DNA of 64,000 nt from Paenibacillus montanisoli. GTDB lineage: Bacteria > Bacillota > Bacilli > Paenibacillales > Paenibacillaceae. The DNA is taken from positions 1,674,001 to 1,738,000 of the forward strand of contig NZ_QLUW01000001.1 in NCBI RefSeq assembly GCF_003268025.1, written 5' to 3'. Both the position numbers and the translations under genes were made by a program. Shown here piece after piece: positions 45,453 through 53,823 of this stretch. Position 1 is the first letter of the stretch, and each line of letters starts with the position of its first letter. The notes under the pieces were generated by a model that did not search any database, was not told where the DNA came from, and saw only the letters and a program-made list of their open reading frames with translations.

Positions 45453-45798
45453 ACTGCATATCGAGGAACTGATTCTGCGCGAATTCCCTGCAAGCGATCG
45501 TGTGCGCATCGGCGCTGCGGTCGAGCGCGAACTGGTACGCCTGTACACTGAGCAGGGCGTACCGCCCAAACTGCTGCGTGGAGGTGATCTGGTGGATATC
45601 GCAACCGGCGCTTTCCATATGAATCAGGGAGCCAGGCCGGAAGCAATAGGCACACAAATCGCACATGCGGTGTATAGAGGATTGAGTCTGGGAGCACAAA
45701 CCGTTTCCGAACGTCCGGCTGCTCCAAATGCGGGTATCGGTGGCGCTGTCCAGAACGAGAAGGGGTTGGGTAACGGTACAGGAGAGCAAGCCCGATGA
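45436..45798 (+). CDS. Small eCIS-associated protein (120 aa)
   Basis: The 120-residue protein starts within the ATPase end, after TGGAGGTTTCTTAG. The pattern IELHIEELILREFPASDRVRIGAAVERELVRLY is typical of a small protein seen between the ATPase and DUF4157 genes of eCIS loci. The C-terminus is Gly/Ala-rich. It is of unknown function, possibly a chaperone for the payload that follows. Its stop overlaps the next start by 4 nt (ATGA). Confidence 0.75.
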   Translation: MQPGIELHIEELILREFPASDRVRIGAAVERELVRLYTEQGVPPKLLRGGDLVDIATGAFHMNQGARPEAIGTQIAHAVYRGLSLGAQTVSERPAAPNAGIGGAVQNEKGLGNGTGEQAR

Positions 45799-47813
45799 GT
45801 GGCCAAACACGCGTGTATTCGAAAGCTCCGCAGGCAAAATCGTCTCAATTAGAGTCAAAAAAAGGGCTGCTCCAGCGTAGCGCCAAACGGTCAGAGAAGC
45901 CGTCGGCAATCCCGCCGATTGTGCATGAGGTGTTGAAATCGCCAGGCCAGCCCCTGGACACATCCACGCGCGCTTTCATGGAGCCGCGTTTTGGCCATGA
46001 TTTCAGCCGCGTGCGCGTACATACGGATTCGCGCGCGGCTGAGTCGGCTCGGGAAGTGAACGCGCACGCTTATACAATGGGTCAAGATCTAGTTTTCGAT
46101 ACCGGTATGTATGCCCCGCTAACGGCGCGCGGACAATCTCTGCTGGCGCACGAACTGACTCACGTGGTACAAACCAATCGTCATCCAGGCTCTATCGGTG
46201 AGAGCATCGCCTCGGAGAATCATCCCTCAGAACAGGAGGCAGAGCTAGCGGCGCGTGGTATCAGCTATGGTGCGTCGGCAACCCCTGGTGGTATTATGCA
46301 ACGCCGTATCACGCTGCTTGAGACAGGGGCTCAAATAAACCTGGCTGAAAAGAATGCTTCCATAGAATTTATCACCAGCTTTCTGGATGCGGCACGCAAT
46401 GTCATCCCTCCTGAAAGCTTTAAGCAGCTACAAAATGAACTGAGTGAGCCTAAAAATCAGGCTATATTTATCACGGGCGAGTTGGCCGGGATTGTCGCAG
46501 GGGCTGCGAAGGACATCAGGGGCTCATTAAAGGGCCTGATCGAGTTCGTGGTTAAGAGCAGTCCTATATATCAGGTAGGAAGTGAATCGTCTTTGCTGTA
46601 CCGCCTGGGATTTAGGGACTACTACCAAGAAAAACTACAGAACTATATGAAGATAAAGGCTTTCATGAGCGCACTGTATGAATTTGTCATGGTGGTGGTC
46701 AAAGACCCCAGTGTCTTGGAGACAATCGCGCACGAGCTTGGCCAAGAACTAGGGAATAAAACCGGCAAATGGTTTACAAAGGATTTTATGCCTGCTTCAT
46801 CTTTTTCTAAAGGAGAAATTGTTGGCGAAGTCATCGGCACAATTCTTATAGAGATTGCTCTTCTCTTTGTCGGTCCCGAGGAGCTTGCTATTCGCGGTGG
46901 GGCCATGGCGGCAAAGGCAGCCGAAGGAACACGTCTTGGCCGGGTTATTCTAGAAGCAATGGAAAAAGTCCCACTACTCAAAAAGTTCCTTGAATCGCGC
47001 AAGTTGGCTGGAGTTGAACGCGAGGCGTTAAGTTTAGGCGGGAAAGGTGCCGTAACCGTCGAGAAGGAGGCGGCACACCTCGTTCCTACCCTAGAAAAAG
47101 AGGCTACGCATGCCGGTCCTGTAATCGAGAAGGAAGCCTCACATGCCGCTCCTGCAATCGAGGAGAAAACCGCACATGCCACCCAAACAGTTGAACAAAA
47201 GGCAACTGTTGCAGAACAACATGTCTCTTCCGCTGAGCAGTATGCAAAACATCCGTCAGCAGAGTCTCACGAACCTCCTCTGAAAGCAGATCCTGACATT
47301 GACGCAAACGTTGAGCACGCATTCACTGAATATACGGGGAAAGGCAAGAAACCGATCAGTCGTCCAAAACCAGCTCAGCCGGTAACAAAAGGTCAAGGTG
47401 ATGCAGCCCGCGATAAATTCGACAAGATCAGGGATCGTTATGCACAAAAGCTGGGAGTAGGTAAAGGAGGTCAAGTTCACCATGCTATCGAACTCCAAAC
47501 TCTCGATAAATATCCTGGTGTATTCACCGAAGCTGAGTTAAATAATTTCAAAAACATGCGAGGTATCCCACATGAACTTGATAACAAGACCCAGTTACAC
47601 AACTCGAAGATTCGTGAGGTTTGGGACCGACATTATAGGGAACTTGATAAATTGATAGCTCAGAAAGGACTGAAACCAGGGACTAAAGAGTATAAAAAAT
47701 TTGTCAGAAAGTATCTGGAGGACGGACGCAAGGAAATAGATCAATTGTATAGCCAATTTTTCTCCGAACAAAGAAGCAAGTTTAAATGGGTAAAAAGTAA
47801 AAAGTCATTGTAG
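45795..47813 (+). CDS. DUF4157 (eCIS core) protein fused to a predicted HNH-type nuclease toxin
   Basis: The 672-residue protein has three parts. Residues about 55-130 are the DUF4157 eCIS core domain with AHELTHVVQ (HELTH at 119-123, metallopeptidase-like). Residues about 160-410 include a hydrophobic segment near 350-380. Residues about 422-476 are four to five 13-residue repeats of the form VEKEAxHxxPxx. The C-terminal 115 residues (from about 558) carry QVHHAIELQTL, MRGIP and LHNSKIREVWDRHY, a pattern seen in HNH/endonuclease VII-type polymorphic toxins. Inference: this is the payload, loaded in the tube, acting on target nucleic acid. No immunity gene is seen nearby. Confidence 0.82.
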   Translation: MSGQTRVYSKAPQAKSSQLESKKGLLQRSAKRSEKPSAIPPIVHEVLKSPGQPLDTSTRAFMEPRFGHDFSRVRVHTDSRAAESAREVNAHAYTMGQDLVFDTGMYAPLTARGQSLLAHELTHVVQTNRHPGSIGESIASENHPSEQEAELAARGISYGASATPGGIMQRRITLLETGAQINLAEKNASIEFITSFLDAARNVIPPESFKQLQNELSEPKNQAIFITGELAGIVAGAAKDIRGSLKGLIEFVVKSSPIYQVGSESSLLYRLGFRDYYQEKLQNYMKIKAFMSALYEFVMVVVKDPSVLETIAHELGQELGNKTGKWFTKDFMPASSFSKGEIVGEVIGTILIEIALLFVGPEELAIRGGAMAAKAAEGTRLGRVILEAMEKVPLLKKFLESRKLAGVEREALSLGGKGAVTVEKEAAHLVPTLEKEATHAGPVIEKEASHAAPAIEEKTAHATQTVEQKATVAEQHVSSAEQYAKHPSAESHEPPLKADPDIDANVEHAFTEYTGKGKKPISRPKPAQPVTKGQGDAARDKFDKIRDRYAQKLGVGKGGQVHHAIELQTLDKYPGVFTEAELNNFKNMRGIPHELDNKTQLHNSKIREVWDRHYRELDKLIAQKGLKPGTKEYKKFVRKYLEDGRKEIDQLYSQFFSEQRSKFKWVKSKKSL

Positions 47814-47835
47814 CTTTGTACAAAGGAGCAGCCCT

Positions 47836-48498
47836 ATGACCACATTTTCTGGTTCACCGCGCATACTCAAAGGCGGCATCGTGCTGCTTGATCCTGCCAG
47901 CGGCGCGGTTCAGCGTATCATAGCATTGCAATATAACCCAGATACCTTGACGCGTACACTTCATATCCAGGGAATCTCGGCGGAGGCGGGTGACCGTATG
48001 GAGGCAATGAGACTCAAGGGGCCGCCTACAGAAGTTTTTAAGCTGGAAGCTGAGATCGATGCGACCGATCAGTTGGAAGTCGTGGACCAGACAACCGTCG
48101 AGGTCGGGCTCTATCCGCAGTTGGCTGCGCTGGAGACGATTGTCTACCCGACCAGCAGCACGTTGCAAGCTAACAATGCGTTGGCGGCAGGAGGCACTCT
48201 GGAAATTATGCCTGCAGAGGCGTCGCTGACCCTGTTTATCTGGAGCAAAAATCGCATTGTGCCGGTGATTCTGACGGAGTTCAGTATTACCGAGGAGGCG
48301 TTTGATCCCTCGCTCAATCCTATTAGGGCTAAGGTTAATCTTTCGATGCGCGTACTCAGCATCAACGATGTGGGCTTCAATGAGCGGGCAAGCAGTCTAT
48401 ACCTGGCCTATCAGCAGCAGAAAGAGCGACTCGCCAGCAGGCATGCAGGCGGCACCCTGAGCGCGCTAGGCATCGGCGCGAACGCCTTTACGGTGTAG
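47836..48498 (+). CDS. eCIS tube-like baseplate adaptor (CIS_tube, Afp7-like N-part)
   Basis: The 220-residue protein shows the CIS tube family pattern: IALQYNPDTLTRTLHIQGISAE (near residue 25), VDQTTVEVGLYPQLAALETIVYP (near residue 95), LFIWSKNRIVPVILTEFSITEEAFDP (near residue 150). It is thought to link baseplate and tube. It starts 23 nt after the DUF4157 stop with CAAAGGAGCAGCCCT before the ATG. The following LysM gene is often fused to it in other systems. Confidence 0.88.
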   Translation: MTTFSGSPRILKGGIVLLDPASGAVQRIIALQYNPDTLTRTLHIQGISAEAGDRMEAMRLKGPPTEVFKLEAEIDATDQLEVVDQTTVEVGLYPQLAALETIVYPTSSTLQANNALAAGGTLEIMPAEASLTLFIWSKNRIVPVILTEFSITEEAFDPSLNPIRAKVNLSMRVLSINDVGFNERASSLYLAYQQQKERLASRHAGGTLSALGIGANAFTV

Positions 48499-48532
48499 CT
48501 TTTGAGATGAGTTGGAGAGAAGGAGCATTATT

Positions 48533-48874
48533 ATGATTAATCCGATGTTACTTATCAAACCGGGACACTTTCCGCCGACCAGCCGTTATTACGGCATCGA
48601 GACGGCCACGTACCAGGCGGATGGTACAAAGATTACGTATCTGCGCAGGCGTATTGTACCTCAGCCAGATCAGTTTGATCTGCTCACCGAGCATGTAGTT
48701 AAAGACGGAGAGCGGTTAGATGTGATCACCGCACAGTATATGAACGATCCGGAGCAGTTCTGGCGCATCTGTGATGCCAATAATGTTCTTGATCCCAATG
48801 AATTGACTGAGAGTGCCGGCAGGGTGCTGCGCATTACCTTGCCTCAGGGTATTCCGGGGGCGAGAAATGCTTAA
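48533..48874 (+). CDS. LysM-type baseplate protein (gp53/Afp7-like C-part)
   Basis: I chose ATG 48533, preceded by GAGAAGGAGCATTATT; an upstream TTG lies before that site. The 113-residue protein carries a LysM-like module (HVVKDGERLDVITAQYMNDPEQFWRICDANNVLDPNEL) after an N-terminal beta segment. It is expected to join hub and tube in the baseplate core. Its end overlaps the hub start by 8 nt. Confidence 0.82.
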   Translation: MINPMLLIKPGHFPPTSRYYGIETATYQADGTKITYLRRRIVPQPDQFDLLTEHVVKDGERLDVITAQYMNDPEQFWRICDANNVLDPNELTESAGRVLRITLPQGIPGARNA

Positions 48875-49991
48875 GGGCTTTTATCTCACGTTAATGATCG
48901 GAATGGGCGTCCCCCAAGCGGCGCCGAAGGCCGTTGTTGACTCGCTCCTCAGCGCGGAAGTCACCGTCAGCTCCGGGCAGCGCAGCGGGTTCCAGCTAAC
49001 CTTTGGGCTGAGCAAGCTTTCATTGCTTAACACGACACTCTTGCCCAATGGCTATTTTGATCCTCCGACGCGAGTAATACTGACCGTCACGGTAAACGGT
49101 ACACCTCATGTTGTGATGGACGGTGTGATTACCCGGCAAACTATTACGCCAAGCAGCGATCCGGGGAAATCTACCTTGATTGTCATCGGAGAAGACCTGA
49201 CCAGGATGATGGACTTGGCCGATCTTAGCGGGTTGCCCTATCCCGCCATGTCCAACGAAGCGCGCATTGCAATGATCTTGGCCAAATACGCCGTCTATGG
49301 CATTGTCCCGCTGATCATTCCAAGTGTTCTCTTCAATGTTCCTATTCCAACCAAGCAAATTCCGCAGCATCAGGGCACTGATCTCGAATATATCAATCGG
49401 CTGGCCAGTGAAGTCGGATACGTCTTTTACGTCGAACCGGGTTCACAACCGGGGACGAATATCGCCTATTGGGGACCGGAGATCAAGTTTGGCGCGGTCC
49501 AACCGGCACTGAGCATCAATATGGATGCGCAGACGAATGTTGATTCGCTGAGTTTTACCTTTGACGGCTTTTCCAGTACGCTCTATGAATTGTTAATACA
49601 GATTCCAGAGACAAAACAAACAATTCCAATACCTATTCCTGATGTAACACCGCTCAATCCACCGCTAGGTCAGAAAATTCCCCTGCCCCTGCGGGTGCAA
49701 CGGATACCGCAGACAGCCAAATACACGCCACTGCAGGCGGCCGCGGTCGGGTTGGCGGAGGTTGCGAAGTCAACCGATGTCATCACTGGTTCAGGCTCTT
49801 TGGACGTTCTGCGATATGGACAGATATTGAAAGCGCGTCAACTGGTCGGTGTTCGAGGAACAGGTCCGACCTACGATGGCCTCTATTATGTCACCAGTGT
49901 GACGCACAGCATCAAGCAGGGTGAGTACAAACAAAATTTTTCGCTGAGCAGAAATGCTCTTATTTCACTACAATCGAGGATACCAGTATGA
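48867..49991 (+). CDS. Baseplate hub protein (gp27/phage late control D-like)
   Basis: The 374-residue protein starts at ATG 48867, overlapping the LysM gene. It has the gp27/VgrG N-terminal pattern: beta barrels (PPTRVILTVTVNGTPHVVMDGVITRQ), GTDLEYINRLASEVGYVFYV (near residue 180) and a C-terminal domain ending YVTSVTHSIKQGEYKQNFSLSRN. In many systems this is fused to the spike; here the spike is the next gene, with ATGA overlap at 49988. Confidence 0.88.
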   Translation: MLKGFYLTLMIGMGVPQAAPKAVVDSLLSAEVTVSSGQRSGFQLTFGLSKLSLLNTTLLPNGYFDPPTRVILTVTVNGTPHVVMDGVITRQTITPSSDPGKSTLIVIGEDLTRMMDLADLSGLPYPAMSNEARIAMILAKYAVYGIVPLIIPSVLFNVPIPTKQIPQHQGTDLEYINRLASEVGYVFYVEPGSQPGTNIAYWGPEIKFGAVQPALSINMDAQTNVDSLSFTFDGFSSTLYELLIQIPETKQTIPIPIPDVTPLNPPLGQKIPLPLRVQRIPQTAKYTPLQAAAVGLAEVAKSTDVITGSGSLDVLRYGQILKARQLVGVRGTGPTYDGLYYVTSVTHSIKQGEYKQNFSLSRNALISLQSRIPV

Positions 49992-50506
49992 GTAAGGATG
50001 TAACTCCCCGGTTTTACGGCAAATATCGTGGCACGGTGATCAACAATGTAGACCCCGAGCAACGCGGGCGGCTGATGGTACAGGTCACTGGAGTCACAAA
50101 CGTCATGCCTTCGACATGGGCAATGCCGTGCCTGCCGTTAGCCGGTACACAGATGGGAATCCACGTTGTGCCACCTATTGGCTCGGGCGTCTGGGTGGAA
50201 TATGAACAGGGGGACATTGACTACCCCATCTGGTCAGGCTGCTGGTGGGGTACAGTGGCCGAGGTACCACCAATGGCTCTGGCGGGTATACCGAATATGC
50301 CCAATATCTTGCTCCAGACAAGCGGCCAGAATTTCATGGTGATCAGCGACGTGCCAGGAGGACCGGGCATTACGCTCAAGGTCAATTCAGGAGCCATGGT
50401 TATCATTAATGACGAGGGAATTGTCCTTTCAAACGGCAAGGGGGCCACCATTTCGATGATTGGCCCATCAGTCTCCATTAATGGGACCGCACTGACTATT
50501 ACTTAA
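49988..50506 (+). CDS. Baseplate spike (gpV/VgrG-OB type)
   Basis: The 172-residue protein has the OB-fold pattern of gpV/gp5 (YRGTVINNVDPEQRGRLMVQVTGV, IGSGVWVEYEQGDIDYPIWSGCWWG) and a short C-terminal repeat stretch suited to a beta-prism needle (NSGAMVIINDEGIVLSNGKG). The hub and spike are thus separate polypeptides. The start overlaps the hub stop (ATGA). Confidence 0.88.
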   Translation: MSKDVTPRFYGKYRGTVINNVDPEQRGRLMVQVTGVTNVMPSTWAMPCLPLAGTQMGIHVVPPIGSGVWVEYEQGDIDYPIWSGCWWGTVAEVPPMALAGIPNMPNILLQTSGQNFMVISDVPGGPGITLKVNSGAMVIINDEGIVLSNGKGATISMIGPSVSINGTALTIT

Positions 50507-50551
50507 AAGTGAGAGGAACCCGAATAGACAGAAGAGCCGGAGGTAAGGTGT

Positions 50552-50887
50552 ATGCCAGCATTTCTTTTTCACGTAGGCGCCAGTGCCCTTTGTTCACATG
50601 GCGGCCAGGTATCGACTCTATCGAGCAATCAAAAGGTTCTGGTAAATGGTATGGCGGTCGTTGTGCAGAGCGATACCTCGCAGGTTGCGGGCTGCGCGTT
50701 CACCGTACCGCCTGGCAGGCCTCAGCCATGTATGACGGTGCGCTGGCTAGCTCCGGCCGTAAGGGTTTTTATTAACGGCCAGCCAGCGATTCTTCAAAGT
50801 AGTTCGGGAATTTGCCAGAGTGCTGAGCAGATTCCGCAGGGGCCGCCAACGCTTATTACAACCCAAACGAGAGTGAGCGGTACATGA
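50552..50887 (+). CDS. PAAR-like spike tip protein
   Basis: The 111-residue protein starts at ATG 50552 after GGAGGTAAGGTGT. It has the DUF4280/PAAR-like pattern FHVGASALCSHGGQVS, CAFTVPPGRPQPC and ILQSSSGICQ, with paired His/Cys residues that could hold a metal at the sharpened tip. The gap before it is 45 nt. Its stop overlaps the gp25 start (ATGA). Confidence 0.82.
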   Translation: MPAFLFHVGASALCSHGGQVSTLSSNQKVLVNGMAVVVQSDTSQVAGCAFTVPPGRPQPCMTVRWLAPAVRVFINGQPAILQSSSGICQSAEQIPQGPPTLITTQTRVSGT

Positions 50888-51249
50888 CAAAATTCGATTA
50901 TCCATTGTATTTTGATGGCCGCGGAAGAACCGCGCAAACCAGCGACGAAGATCATCTCCGCGACCTGATTGAGCAGGTGCTTTTTACTTCACCGGGCGAG
51001 CGCGTGAATCGCCCGACGTTTGGCTGCGGGGTGCTGCAAATGATCTTTGCACCCAACAGTACCGAACTGGCCGCGACCACGCAATTTTTGGTTCAAGGTG
51101 CCTTACAGCAGTGGCTCGGTGACCTTATTGAGGTTCAGGCAGTGCAGGTTGACGCAACGGACTCCACAATTAAGATTACGGTGCAGTACCTAGTGAGGCG
51201 GACGCAGCGGCAGCAGGTGGCGGAGTTCACACAGAGAGGTGGATTATGA
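50884..51249 (+). CDS. gp25-like baseplate wedge protein
   Basis: The 121-residue protein has the gp25/lysozyme-like wedge pattern DYPLYFDGRGRTAQTSDEDHLRDLIEQVLFTSPGERVNRPTFGCGVLQMIF, typical of eCIS/T6SS gp25 proteins, including the conserved RPxFG segment. It initiates sheath assembly at the baseplate. Its stop overlaps the next start (ATGA at 51246). Confidence 0.92.
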   Translation: MTKFDYPLYFDGRGRTAQTSDEDHLRDLIEQVLFTSPGERVNRPTFGCGVLQMIFAPNSTELAATTQFLVQGALQQWLGDLIEVQAVQVDATDSTIKITVQYLVRRTQRQQVAEFTQRGGL

Positions 51250-53789
51250 TTTATTTTTGCAATAATCAGCGCCGGCGCGGTGTGATTAGCAATCATCCTG
51301 AATTTAACGGTATCGACTTTTTGGAAGTTGTGGATGATCCGGGTATGTCTATTGCGCAGCGTCAGCGCACGTTAACTGTCCATTTTATCAACTCGCTCAC
51401 CGTTTCATTGAGCGAACGGAATTTTCTGATCACCGGGGGCGAGCGGATCAAGCACATTACAGTGACCGATGTAAAGCCAGGAGTGGATAACACGGTGCTG
51501 GAGATCAGAGTCTCCGAACCGGGGGATTTCTCCACCTACACGCTTTTTCTGGTTCACGATGCCGGCCGACTCCAGCCACCATCTGGCTTTGACGCGCTAC
51601 TATCATCCGTTGATTTTTCTTTTAAAATTGAATGCGCCAACGACTTTGACTGCCAGCAGTCAATAACTTGCCCACCGAAAATTCAGCAAGAACCAATCAT
51701 CGATTACCTGGCTAAAGACTACGCCAGTTTTCGCCGAACGATTATGGATCGCTTGGCGCTGCTGATGCCGCAATGGCAGGAGAGCCATCCCGCAGACATG
51801 GGCATCGCGCTGGTAGAATTGCTCTGTTACGTCGGTGATTATTTGAGCTACCAGCAAGATGCCATTGCCAACGAGGCATATCCAGGCACCGCGCGGCGGC
51901 GGATTTCCATGCGCCGTCACGCGCGCTTGGTCGATTATCCCATGCACGATGGCTGTAACGCACGAGTCTGGGTGCAGATCCAGGTGAGCAATAACCTCAT
52001 CCTGCCGATCCAAACCCAACTCCTCACCCGGATTAGCAGCCAGGAGAAACAGCCGCTACTTCTAATGGCTTCGAGTGAATATAAGCAGGCGCTGTCTCAG
52101 GGTGCCGAGGTTTTCGAAACTATGGAAGAAGCGCGGGTCTTCACAGCCCACAATATGCTTTCTTTCTATACCTGGGGCGATCGGGAATGCTGCTTACCGG
52201 CGGGTTCTACACGCGCGACGTTGCTTGGCAAGCTCCCAAATTTACAGGTAGGGGATTTGTTGATTTTTCAGGAAAAGCTCGGACCAAACACAGGGATTGC
52301 GGGTGATGCGAATCCGGCACATCGCTGCGTTGTGCGTTTGACTGGCGTGATGACCAATAATGATCCTCTTGGCGGCTTGTTTCTCACTCCTCCGAGCAGC
52401 GACCCGATCGATATCACCGAGATTACCTGGGCCGAGGCTGACGCGCTACCATTTGCGCTCTGTCTTTCAGCTCGAACCGACGCGGAGCATGGGAACAAAT
52501 ACGTTACGGATGTCAGCGTTGCACTGGGTAATGTCATCCTGGCCGATCATGGTCGTACAGTTACCCAGTCATTAGGCTATGTCCCACCGGCGCAAATTGC
52601 GCGTGCGCAACCAACCGATTTAACCTGTCAGTCAGAAGAGCTCGTGCTGGCGCCGCCGCTTTTTCGCCCACAGCTGCAGCAGGGGGCTCTGACCCAAAGG
52701 GGCCGGGTTAAACGTATTACTAGCACCGGTGGAAGTGTGCTTTCGGCCGGGCGACGGCACCATCAGGTCTTATATTTCGACCCGCAGGCGCCCGCCAGCG
52801 CGGCGATGCAATGGGATCTAGGGCTGGCTGTGCCCGCGATATCAGTCACTGATAGCTCAGGCGCGCGATGGAATGTTCAACGTGATCTCCTGGCAAGTGA
52901 TGGTTTCGACAAGCATTTTTTGGCTGAGGTTGAGGACAATGGCCTGGCTACTCTCCGTTTTGGCGATGGAATCTATGGAATGCAGCCGAGGCCGGATACC
53001 GACCAAAGCAAGCCGGGTTGGTTGGCTACCTATCGCATCGGCAACGGGACGGCAGGCAACGTGGGAGCTTGTACCCTCACGCATATTGTCTCCAACGATC
53101 CTTCGATCATTGCTGTGACGAATCCTTTGCCCGCACAGGGTGGGATAGACCCTGAAAGTATGGAGCATGTACGTTTGAGTGCGCCGGTCGCTTTCAATTC
53201 CCAGGAACGGGCCGTGATCTTAGCCGACTATGCTGCGGCAGCTCAGCGGTATCCCGGAGTACAGCGAGCGGTCGCGACCTATCGTTGGACGGGAAGCTGG
53301 CGAACTGTTTTTCTGAGCATTGATCGACTGGCTGGATTGGAGGTCGATGACAGTTTCAAATCGGAAATGCTGCAGTTCCTGGAACGCTTTCGCATGGAAG
53401 GACAGGACATTGAAATTAACGCACCGCGATACGTTCCGCTGGAAATTGCAATGAAAGTTTGCGTCAAAGATGGGTACTTCTGGAGCGACGTCAAGCAGGC
53501 TCTGATCGCGGTTTTTAGCAATCGGCTGCTTCCCGATGGCCGGCGTGGCCTTTTTCACGCGGACAATTTTACGTTCGGACAGGATGTCTATCTCAGCCCT
53601 CTCTTCGCGGCGGCGCAGGCCGTACCTGGCGTATCTTTTGTCGAGATCACCTCCTTTCAGCGTTTGGGGCAGCCTGCCACAGATGCGAGCGGAGCCGAGG
53701 TGCTCAAAATTGGTGCCTTGGAAGTGGCGCGACTGGATAATGATCGAAATTTCCCTGAACACGGTATCTTTCATATAGAAGAGCGTTAA
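51246..53789 (+). CDS. Baseplate J-like wedge protein (Afp11-like)
   Basis: The 847-residue protein contains the baseplate J/gp6-like core in its second half (YRIGNGTAGNVGACTLTHIVSNDP, AQGGIDPESMEHVRLSAPVAFNSQERAVILADYAAAAQRYPGVQRAVAT). The N-terminal 120 residues are an additional beta domain. Residues about 140-220 carry DYLAKDYASFRRTIMDRLALLMPQWQE and GIALVELLCYVGDYLSYQQDAIANEAYPGTARRR. It is the main wedge in eCIS. Large size fits the family (about 800-1000). Confidence 0.9.
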   Translation: MIYFCNNQRRRGVISNHPEFNGIDFLEVVDDPGMSIAQRQRTLTVHFINSLTVSLSERNFLITGGERIKHITVTDVKPGVDNTVLEIRVSEPGDFSTYTLFLVHDAGRLQPPSGFDALLSSVDFSFKIECANDFDCQQSITCPPKIQQEPIIDYLAKDYASFRRTIMDRLALLMPQWQESHPADMGIALVELLCYVGDYLSYQQDAIANEAYPGTARRRISMRRHARLVDYPMHDGCNARVWVQIQVSNNLILPIQTQLLTRISSQEKQPLLLMASSEYKQALSQGAEVFETMEEARVFTAHNMLSFYTWGDRECCLPAGSTRATLLGKLPNLQVGDLLIFQEKLGPNTGIAGDANPAHRCVVRLTGVMTNNDPLGGLFLTPPSSDPIDITEITWAEADALPFALCLSARTDAEHGNKYVTDVSVALGNVILADHGRTVTQSLGYVPPAQIARAQPTDLTCQSEELVLAPPLFRPQLQQGALTQRGRVKRITSTGGSVLSAGRRHHQVLYFDPQAPASAAMQWDLGLAVPAISVTDSSGARWNVQRDLLASDGFDKHFLAEVEDNGLATLRFGDGIYGMQPRPDTDQSKPGWLATYRIGNGTAGNVGACTLTHIVSNDPSIIAVTNPLPAQGGIDPESMEHVRLSAPVAFNSQERAVILADYAAAAQRYPGVQRAVATYRWTGSWRTVFLSIDRLAGLEVDDSFKSEMLQFLERFRMEGQDIEINAPRYVPLEIAMKVCVKDGYFWSDVKQALIAVFSNRLLPDGRRGLFHADNFTFGQDVYLSPLFAAAQAVPGVSFVEITSFQRLGQPATDASGAEVLKIGALEVARLDNDRNFPEHGIFHIEER

Positions 53790-53823
53790 ATATGAATCGG
53801 CACTCAAAGGAGGTTAGGAATCT

